Assembly: GCA_022616055.1 (NCBI GenBank)
Contig: JAKEFM010000223.1
Coordinates: 1-64,000 of the forward strand
Length of the DNA: 64,000 nucleotides
From: Planctomycetota bacterium
GTDB taxonomy: Bacteria; Planctomycetota; UBA1135; JAKEFM01
Direction: 5' to 3'
In this document: piece by piece, positions 57,288 through 64,000 of the stretch
Layout: each line of letters begins with the position of its first letter
Position numbering within the stretch: the first letter of the stretch is position 1
Position numbers and translations under genes: made by a program
Notes under the pieces: generated by a model
What the model was told of the DNA's origin: nothing
What the model saw: the letters and a program-made list of their open reading frames with translations, nothing else
Databases searched by the model: none

Positions 57288-59380
57288 GCCTGATCCTCCT
57301 CCCCGTCCTGCTTCCGGTGCTCCTTTCCTCGCCCGCCTCCGGCGGGCCCGGTCGGGGGATCACGGCGGAGGACCTCTACGGGCTGGCCGAGGTCCGCGAC
57401 GCGCGGATCTCCCCCGACGGCTCGAAGGTCCTCTTCACCCTGGTCCGGGCCGTCCGGGATCGGAACGCCTACGATGCGGACCTCCACCTCGTCCCCACCT
57501 CCGGCGGGGAGGGGCAGCGGCTGACGACCGCCGAGGCGATGGACGAGGGGGGGCGCTGGTCCCCGGACGGGCGCACGATCGCCTTCACGAGCGACCGCAC
57601 GGGGACCTCCCAGGTCTGGCTGATCCCGGTCGCCGGCGGGGAGGCGCGGGCGCGGACGAACCGCCCGCTCGGCGCCCGCAATCCCGCCTTCTCCCCCGAC
57701 GGCGAGCGGATCGCCTTCCTCGGGAAGGTCGCCCCGGAGGGGAAGGCCCGGGCGGGGCGGGAGCCGGCGGCGAAGGGCGCCGCGGGCCCGGGGATCGAGA
57801 AGGACGAGGAGGGGCGGGAGTTCGCGGGCGACGTGCAGGTGATCGACCGGATGGTCTACCGGCGGGAGACGCACAACCTCGACGGCTCCCGGACCCACCT
57901 CTTCGTCGTCCCGGTCGCCGGGGGGGAGCCGGTGCAGGTGACCGTCGGGGACTTCGACGTCCGCGAGTTCGCCTGGGCGCCGACGGGCGCCTCCCTCGCG
58001 TTCGTCGCGAACCGCAACGGAGACCCCGACCTCGACCAGAACGACGACATCTGGGTCGTCTCCGCGGAGGGGGGAGGGGAGCCGCGGCGCCTGACCCTCA
58101 ACGACGGGCCCGACTTCTCCCCCGCCTGGTCGCCCGACGGGAAGTGGATCGCCTACGTCGGGACCGAGGCGATCGACGACCTCAAGGCGGAGGAGGACCT
58201 CTGGGTCGTGCCGGCCGAGGGGGGGAAGCCGGTGAACCTCACGGCCTCCTTCTCGAACGATCCCGAGTCGCCGGTCTTCTCCCCCAACGGCGGATCGATC
58301 CTCTTCCGCGCGAGCGCGCGCGGGAACGCCCATGTCTTCACCGTCCCGCGCGAGGGAGGGGAGGTCGAGCAGCGGATCGGCGGGGACCGGGTGATCTCCG
58401 ACTTCTCCGTGTCGAGGGACGGGAACACGATCGCCTTCGTCGCCTCCGATCCGATGCGCCCCCCCGCGCTCTCGGTCATCCTCCGGGACGGGACGGGGGA
58501 GAAGCCCCTCCACGACCCGAACGCGGAGCTCCTCGCCGGGCGCCTCGCCAAGCCCGAGGAGATCCGCGTCGCGACCCCCGACGGGCACCAGGTCCACGGC
58601 TGGGTGCTGCGGCCTCCGAACTCCGACCCCTCCCGGAAGTACCCCTGCGTCCTCTACGTCCACGGGGGGCCCTACTCCTTCTTCGGGAACCGCTTCTCCC
58701 AGGAGTTCCAGTTCCTCGCCGCGCGCGGATTCGTCGTCCTCTACGTGAACCCGCGGCTGTCGGCGGGCTACGGCGAGGGGTGGAGGCGGGCGGCGGGAGG
58801 GGAGTGGGGGGCTCCCGTGTTCCGGGACCTCACGACCGCGCTCGACCACCTCCTCTCCCTCGGCTTCGTGGACGAGGAGCGGCTCGGGATCGCGGGCGGG
58901 TCCTTCGGCGGCTACATGGCGGCGTGGGCGATCGGCCACACGGGCCGCTTCAAGGCGGCGGTCGTCGAGCGCTGCGTGAGCGACCTCCTCTCGTTCTGGG
59001 GGACCACGGACGTCCCGCGGTTCGTCGAGATGGAGTTCGGCGGCCTCCCCTGGGACAACCTCGACCGCCTGCGCAGCCAGTCCCCCCTCTCCTACCTCGA
59101 GAGCGCGAAGACCCCGACGCTCCTCATCGCCGGGGAGAAGGACGCGCGCACCCCGCCTTCGCAGACGGAGCTCGTCCACCGGGCGCTCCGCCGGCTCGGC
59201 GTGCCGGCGCGGATGGTCGTCTATCCGCGCGAGGGGCACGATCTGTCGCGGCGGGGCGAGCCGGTCCACCGCGTCGACCGGATGAACCGGATCGCCGGCT
59301 GGTTCGAGACCTACCTGATGCCGAAGAGCCCGACCGAGACCGTCTCCCCGTCCCCGGATATCGGCGGCGCGAACAAGTGA
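57284..59380 (+). CDS. S9-family (prolyl oligopeptidase-like) serine peptidase
   Basis: WD40/TolB-like propeller; YVHGGPYSFFGN, IAGGSFGGYMAAWAIGHT, LIAGEKDARTP, EGHDLSRRG. Confidence 0.92.
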   Translation: MSLILLPVLLPVLLSSPASGGPGRGITAEDLYGLAEVRDARISPDGSKVLFTLVRAVRDRNAYDADLHLVPTSGGEGQRLTTAEAMDEGGRWSPDGRTIAFTSDRTGTSQVWLIPVAGGEARARTNRPLGARNPAFSPDGERIAFLGKVAPEGKARAGREPAAKGAAGPGIEKDEEGREFAGDVQVIDRMVYRRETHNLDGSRTHLFVVPVAGGEPVQVTVGDFDVREFAWAPTGASLAFVANRNGDPDLDQNDDIWVVSAEGGGEPRRLTLNDGPDFSPAWSPDGKWIAYVGTEAIDDLKAEEDLWVVPAEGGKPVNLTASFSNDPESPVFSPNGGSILFRASARGNAHVFTVPREGGEVEQRIGGDRVISDFSVSRDGNTIAFVASDPMRPPALSVILRDGTGEKPLHDPNAELLAGRLAKPEEIRVATPDGHQVHGWVLRPPNSDPSRKYPCVLYVHGGPYSFFGNRFSQEFQFLAARGFVVLYVNPRLSAGYGEGWRRAAGGEWGAPVFRDLTTALDHLLSLGFVDEERLGIAGGSFGGYMAAWAIGHTGRFKAAVVERCVSDLLSFWGTTDVPRFVEMEFGGLPWDNLDRLRSQSPLSYLESAKTPTLLIAGEKDARTPPSQTELVHRALRRLGVPARMVVYPREGHDLSRRGEPVHRVDRMNRIAGWFETYLMPKSPTETVSPSPDIGGANK

Positions 59381-60528
59381 TCGCACTCGTCCTCCTCCTC
59401 CTCGGCGGGGACGACCTTGCCGCGCGCGCCGCCCGCCTCCACCGCGAAGCGATCGTCGCCGACGGACACGTCGACACGCTCCAGCGCGTCCTCCTCGACG
59501 ACTCCGACCTCGGGCGGCGCCTCCCCGACGGGCACGGCGACCTCGTCCGCTTCGCGGAGGGGGGGCTCGACGTGCCGTTCCTCGCCCTCTGGGTCGACCC
59601 GGTCTTCCTCGGCCCGGCGGCGGTGAAGCGGACGCTGCGCCTAGCCGACGCCTTCCGCCGCGTCTGCGACGCCTTTCCCGACCGGATCGGCCAGGCCCGC
59701 ACCGCCAAGGAGGCGGAATCCCTCGTCGCCGCGGGGAAGGTCGCGGCGGTGATGACGATCGAGGGAGGGCACGCGATCGACGACGATCTCGCCGTGCTCC
59801 GGGAGTTCCACCGGATGGGGGTCCGGGCGATGACCCTCACCCACACGAACACGAACAACTGGTGCGACTCCTCCGGGGACAAGCCCCGTCACGGGGGCCT
59901 CTCCGACCTCGGCCGGTCGGTCGTCGCCGAGATGAACCGGATCGGGATGCTCGTCGACGTCTCCCACGTCTCGGACGAGGCGTTCTTCGACGCCCTCGAG
60001 GCGACGAGGAGGCCCGCCATCGCGACCCACTCCTGCAGCCGGGCCCTCGCGAACCACCCGCGGAACCTGACGGACGACCAGCTCCGCGCCCTCGGGAAGA
60101 ACGGCGGCGTCGCCTGCATCACCTTCGTCGCCTCCTTCGTCGACGAGGGGTACCGCAAGGCGACCGAGTCGACCTACGACCCGCAGGGGGAGGAGAAGGA
60201 CCTGCTCCAGAAGTTCGGCTCCGATCTCGAGGGGTTCGCGCGCGCCTCCTACGCCCGGTTCCGGAAGGAGACGCCGAAGGCGCCCCGCCCTCCGCTCGAG
60301 AGCCTCCTCGCCCAGATCGACCACGCGGCGAAGGTCGCCGGCTTCGACCACGTCGGGATCGGATCCGACTTCGACGGGATGACGGCGACCCCCGAGGGGA
60401 TCGAGGACGCCTCCTCCCTCCCGAGGATCACCGAGGCCCTCCTGCGCCGCGGCTGGAGCGAGGAGAACGTGAAGAAGCTCCTCGGCGGGAACGTCCTCCG
60501 CGTCATGCGGGAGTCATTCGGGGAGTAG
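59377..60528 (+). CDS. Membrane dipeptidase (M19 / renal dipeptidase family)
   Basis: DGHVDT, TIEGGHAIDDDL, LTHTNTNNWCDS, VDVSHVSD, ATHSCSRAL, IGSDFDGM. Confidence 0.92.
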   Translation: MIALVLLLLGGDDLAARAARLHREAIVADGHVDTLQRVLLDDSDLGRRLPDGHGDLVRFAEGGLDVPFLALWVDPVFLGPAAVKRTLRLADAFRRVCDAFPDRIGQARTAKEAESLVAAGKVAAVMTIEGGHAIDDDLAVLREFHRMGVRAMTLTHTNTNNWCDSSGDKPRHGGLSDLGRSVVAEMNRIGMLVDVSHVSDEAFFDALEATRRPAIATHSCSRALANHPRNLTDDQLRALGKNGGVACITFVASFVDEGYRKATESTYDPQGEEKDLLQKFGSDLEGFARASYARFRKETPKAPRPPLESLLAQIDHAAKVAGFDHVGIGSDFDGMTATPEGIEDASSLPRITEALLRRGWSEENVKKLLGGNVLRVMRESFGE

Positions 60529-60546
60529 GTCCCCTCGAGTCCGGCC

Positions 60547-61302
60547 GTGCGCACCTCCGGCCCGACCGCCCCGCTCGTCGAGGTCTTCACCTCGGTCCAG
60601 GGGGAGGGCTCCTTCGTCGGGGAACTCCAGACCTTCCTCCGTCTCGCGGTCTGCCCCCTGCGCTGCCTCTACTGCGACTCGGAGCGGACCTGGCGCGCCG
60701 GGCCGACCTACCGCGTCTACGTGAACGGGCGCTCGAGCGTCCGCCGGAACCCCGTCGCCCCCGACCTCGCGCTCGAGGCCATCCGCGCGGCGGGCGAGGG
60801 GTTTCCCGCCCCGCTCCCCGTCTCGATCACGGGCGGGGAGCCCCTGGTCCACGCCGACTTCCTCGCCGCGCTCGCACCGATCCTGCGCGCGGAAGGCCGG
60901 GCGATCCGACTCGAGACGGCGGGCGTCCACCCCGACGGGATGCGCAAGCTGCGGGGCCTCGTCGACCACGTCTCGGCCGACTGGAAGGCCCCGTCGACGA
61001 TGGAGCGCGGCGACTTCCGCGAGCTGCACCGCCGCTTCCTCGCCGAGGCGGCCGACCACGACCTCGCGGTCAAGTTCGTCGTGACCCAGGCGATGAAGGA
61101 GAAGGAGTTCCTCGAGGGGGTGGAGGCGGTCGCCTCGCTTGCGCCGCGCGCCTCGATTGTCGTCCAGCCGGCGACGCCGTTTCGGAAGATCCGCCGGGCG
61201 CCGTCGATGAAACAGGTCCTCCGCCTGGCCTCCCTCGCCCTCGAGCGGCACCCGCGGGTGCGCGTGCTCCCTCAGGTGCACCGCAGGCTCGGGATGAGGT
61301 GA
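60547..61302 (+). CDS. queE: 7-carboxy-7-deazaguanine synthase (radical SAM)
   Basis: EVFTSVQGEGSFVGELQTFLRLAVCPLRCLYCDSERTW, ITGGEPL. Confidence 0.85.
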   Translation: MRTSGPTAPLVEVFTSVQGEGSFVGELQTFLRLAVCPLRCLYCDSERTWRAGPTYRVYVNGRSSVRRNPVAPDLALEAIRAAGEGFPAPLPVSITGGEPLVHADFLAALAPILRAEGRAIRLETAGVHPDGMRKLRGLVDHVSADWKAPSTMERGDFRELHRRFLAEAADHDLAVKFVVTQAMKEKEFLEGVEAVASLAPRASIVVQPATPFRKIRRAPSMKQVLRLASLALERHPRVRVLPQVHRRLGMR

Positions 61303-61321
61303 GAGAGGAGGCGCACCCCAG

Positions 61322-61352
61322 CGATCCTCCGACGTCGGCCGTCCGAGGATCG
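61322..61352 (+). terminator. CGATCCTC/GAGGATCG inverted repeat downstream of queE
   Basis: 8-bp perfect arms, 15-nt spacer; no T tract. Confidence 0.3.
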
Positions 61353-61499
61353 GAGCCGGTCGAGTCCTCCTTGCCCGGCGCTTCCTCGAGGGGTCGCACC
61401 GCGCCCTCGCTGGCTCCGCGGTCGAGGTCCCGTGAAGCTGGTCGTCGGGAGTCCGCTCAAGGTACGAGGCGACGTGCTCGCCCACCGCCCCGCCTTCGG

Positions 61500-61829
61500 T
61501 CAGCCGGCGATTCTCCCCGCAAGGGAGAGCCGCCTCCGGAGGCGACGAGCTCGATCCTTCTCCCGCCGCGAAGCCAAGTACTCCCGACTCTGGCGCCGAT
61601 CCGAGACGTGGACGAAGAATGTGGGCTCTTCGTCCCCGTACATCTTCCCCACGAGGTCGTCCGCGAATCCCTGGATCGCGCGCGCGTCCCGCGCACGCAC
61701 GTTGAGCACTTCGATCCACCAGCAGATCGAGGGGTCGTCGGGACAACCCCACTGCTCGACGACGACGCGCGACTCCGGGTAGCGGGTCTCGATCGCGCGT
61801 GCGAGCCGCCAGATCCTCTGCCGCTTCAT
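61500..61829 (-). CDS. Small protein of unknown function, partner of HEPN gene
   Basis: 109 aa, translationally coupled to the HEPN-like gene. Confidence 0.6.
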   Translation of the reverse strand: MKRQRIWRLARAIETRYPESRVVVEQWGCPDDPSICWWIEVLNVRARDARAIQGFADDLVGKMYGDEEPTFFVHVSDRRQSREYLASRREKDRARRLRRRLSLAGRIAG

Positions 61830-62179
61830 TCCGTGACCTCTTCGACGAACCGAATCGCCTCGTGGCGGAGGACCTCCACGTCTCGTCGTAGGACGACCCC
61901 GGGACGGTAGTCCGCGAGGATCCTCAGGCTACGAAGCTCTCTCAGGAGGTCCCGATCCTCCCTCCTGCCTCGGACGAGCGCAACCTCCCTCAAGACCGCC
62001 GCGTGGCTCCAGTAGGGCCGGCCCATCCGGCCGACGGGCGGTACCTTCCCCAGGCGATCCAGGCCGTAAGTGGCCGCCTGGAACACCGCGAAGTAGAGGC
62101 GGCTCACTCCGTCGTCGAGCCGACCCTGATCGATGAGCCGGAGTGCCGTGTCGAGCGTGCGTCGGGCCTTCCTTCTCAT
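61826..62179 (-). CDS. HEPN-domain-like protein
   Basis: 117 aa: RTLDTALRLIDQGRLDDGVSRLYFAVFQAATYGLDR...LRSLRILADYRPGVVLRRDVEVLRHEAIRFVEEV. Confidence 0.6.
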   Translation of the reverse strand: MRRKARRTLDTALRLIDQGRLDDGVSRLYFAVFQAATYGLDRLGKVPPVGRMGRPYWSHAAVLREVALVRGRREDRDLLRELRSLRILADYRPGVVLRRDVEVLRHEAIRFVEEVTE

Positions 62180-62319
62180 CCCCCCGTGGGAGGGCCCCTC
62201 GCCGAGATAGGTCCTCCAAGGAATAGACGCAGGGGGTTACACCGGTGGGTACGAGGCGCGGATCCTCCGCTCGCCTTGTTCGGCTCCTGGCATGGGAATA
62301 GAGTGACTCGCCCCGAGCC

Positions 62320-63654
62320 GTGAACCTCCCCCGCGTCGCCATCGTCGGCCGCCCGAACGTCGGGAAGTCGAGCCTCTTCAACCGGCTCGCGGGGAGACGG
62401 CTCGCCATCGTCGAGCCGACGGCGGGGGTGACCCGGGACCGGATCGAGGCGGAAGTGACGCTCGGGCGGAGGCCATTCGTCGCGGTGGATACCGGGGGGA
62501 TCGGCCTCGTCGACGAGGAGGGGCTGGCGGCGCTCGTCCAGACCCAGATCGACCACGCCATCGAGACGGCCGACGTCCTCGTCTTCGTCGTCGACGCGCG
62601 GGACGGGATCACGCCGCTCGACCGGGAGATCGCGGAGCGGTTCCGGGGGATCGAGAAGCCCCTCGTCCTGGTCGCGAACAAGGGAGAGACGAGCGGGGCG
62701 AGGATCGCGGCCGGGGAGTTCCACGCCCTCGGGCTCGGGGAGCCGAGGGTCGTCTCGGCCCTCGACGGCCACGGGCTGGACGAGCTGGTCGCCCGGATCG
62801 TCCGGCTCCTGCCGAAGGCGGAGCGGACGCGGAAGAGGAAGGAGGAGGCCCCGCTGCGGCTCGCGATCGTCGGGAGGCGCAACGCCGGGAAGTCGACGCT
62901 CGTCAACCGCCTGGCGGGGGAGGAGCGGGTGATCGTCTCGGACGTCCCCGGGACGACGCGGGACGCCGTCGACGTCGAGGTCGAGTTCGAGGGGAAGCGG
63001 CTCGTCGTGATCGACACGGCGGGGCTGAGGCGGCGCAAGTCCATCCAGCACGCGATCGACCTCTTCTCCCTGGCGAGGGCCTCGCGCGCGATCCGGCGGG
63101 CGGACGTCGTCCTCCACCTCTTCGACTGCACGGACGAGATCTCGGAGGTCGACAAGCACCTCGCCGACGAGATCGTGAAGCTCCGCAAGCCCTGCGTGCT
63201 GGGGGCGAACAAGTGGGACCTCGCGGGGGACGCCGATCCGGGGAGGTTCCGCGGCTACCTCGACGCGAAGCTGCCGGGCCTCTCCTTCGCCCCGGTGTCG
63301 TTCCTCTCGGCGCAGAGCGGGTTCCACGTGAAGGAGACGATCGGCCTCGCCTTCGAGCTGCACGACCAGGCCGGCGCGCGGGTGCCGACGACCGAACTCA
63401 ACGCGGCGCTCGAGGCGGCGCGGACCGAGCGCGTGCCGCGGGCGAGGGGCGGGGAGCCCAAGCTCTACTACGCGACGCAGGTCGGCGTGCGGCCGCCGAC
63501 GGTCCTCGTCTTCGTCAACCACCGGCGGCTCTTCGGGGACGCCTACGACCGCTTCCTCCAGAAGAGGCTGCGCGAGGCGACCCCGTGGGCCGAGGTCCCG
63601 ATCCGGCTCGTCTACAGGGAGAGGGTCCGGACGCGCCCGAAGGTGCGCGCGTGA
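62320..63654 (+). CDS. der: Ribosome biogenesis GTPase Der (EngA)
   Basis: Two GTPase domains: GRPNVGKSSLFNRL and GRRNAGKSTLVNRL; C-terminal KH-like region ending EVPIRLVYRER. Confidence 0.95.
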   Translation: MNLPRVAIVGRPNVGKSSLFNRLAGRRLAIVEPTAGVTRDRIEAEVTLGRRPFVAVDTGGIGLVDEEGLAALVQTQIDHAIETADVLVFVVDARDGITPLDREIAERFRGIEKPLVLVANKGETSGARIAAGEFHALGLGEPRVVSALDGHGLDELVARIVRLLPKAERTRKRKEEAPLRLAIVGRRNAGKSTLVNRLAGEERVIVSDVPGTTRDAVDVEVEFEGKRLVVIDTAGLRRRKSIQHAIDLFSLARASRAIRRADVVLHLFDCTDEISEVDKHLADEIVKLRKPCVLGANKWDLAGDADPGRFRGYLDAKLPGLSFAPVSFLSAQSGFHVKETIGLAFELHDQAGARVPTTELNAALEAARTERVPRARGGEPKLYYATQVGVRPPTVLVFVNHRRLFGDAYDRFLQKRLREATPWAEVPIRLVYRERVRTRPKVRA

Positions 63655-64000
63655 GGGGACTCCTCCTCGTCGCGATCGGCGCCCTCGCCGGGTGCCGGGT
63701 CCTCGGCCTCGCCGGGCCCCCGCCGCGCTGGCAGGATGTGGCGGTCAGGGGCGTCGGCGTCGACGACCTCTGGACGGTCGTCACGACCACCCTCAACCAG
63801 CACGACTTCCACCGGCTCGAGGTCGACCGCGCCGCGGGGACGGGGAAGACGGGGTGGGACGTCTCCCTCCACCCCTACTCGGGGGGGGGCTGGCGCGAGC
63901 GCGCGCACGTCCGCGTCGAGGGGATGGGCGAGCGGAGGTGGAAGTTGGGGGTCCGGATCGAGCGAGAGCGCAACGAGACCCTCAAGCACCCGCTCGAGGA
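63651..64000 (+). CDS. Predicted lipoprotein (3'-truncated by window edge)
   Basis: VRGLLLVAIGALAGCRVLG lipobox; open to end of window. Confidence 0.6.
   Translation, partial: MRGLLLVAIGALAGCRVLGLAGPPPRWQDVAVRGVGVDDLWTVVTTTLNQHDFHRLEVDRAAGTGKTGWDVSLHPYSGGGWRERAHVRVEGMGERRWKLGVRIERERNETLKHPLE

Noticed and set aside
61432-61782. 116-aa plus-strand ORF opposite the HEPN partner gene
   Set aside because: Ser/Arg-rich antisense translation with no domain signal.
1-64000. CRISPR arrays, tRNA/rRNA genes, IS elements, prophage
   Set aside because: No regularly spaced repeats, no clover-leaf/CCA-like genes recognised, no transposase, integrase or phage structural proteins among credible ORFs.

Overview
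High-GC bacterial chromosome segment, densely coding, read as about 47 protein genes. No rRNA, tRNA, CRISPR array or transposase was recognised. A TIGR04137-type 'PVC small basic protein' (55639-55977) plus TPR, toroid and ExbBD gene content suggest a Planctomycetota/PVC-like lineage (inference). Left to right: (i) Opp/Dpp peptide ABC transporter genes; (ii) a small block of CGNR regulator, EamA exporter, ABM protein and M20 peptidase, then a HAD phosphatase; (iii) an envelope locus (7.5-30 kb). On the minus strand this holds TPR - TPR - ExbB - ExbD - ExbD - TPR-lipoprotein secretin. Divergent from it on the plus strand are two tandemly duplicated TonB-like toroid proteins (N-terminal TM, Pro-rich linker, prenyltransferase/squalene-oxidase-like repeat domain) and a further large TPR protein. 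Beside these on the minus strand is a PilM-N fusion - PilO-like - FnIII protein - second TPR-lipoprotein secretin cluster in pilMNOPQ order; (iv) a surface-glycan operon (clan GH-A-like/GT2 fusion, ABC exporter, two paralogous glycosyltransferases flanking a pyruvyltransferase-like gene); (v) an exported pyrophosphatase and a transmembrane Ser/Thr kinase - exported 690-aa protein - TPR module; (vi) assorted envelope and metabolic genes (fatty-acid-hydroxylase-like, RlmI-like methyltransferase, CRTAC1-like FG-GAP protein, Big_5-like lipoprotein, SPOR-like protein, aminotransferase, S9 and M19 peptidases, QueE, a HEPN pair, Der). The best candidate for an undescribed system is (iii): a proton-motive-force (ExbBD) module with TonB-like toroid proteins linked to a TPR-lipoprotein secretin, next to a paralogous secretin in a PilMNO-type setting. 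All family calls come from reading motifs in the supplied translations; no searches were run.
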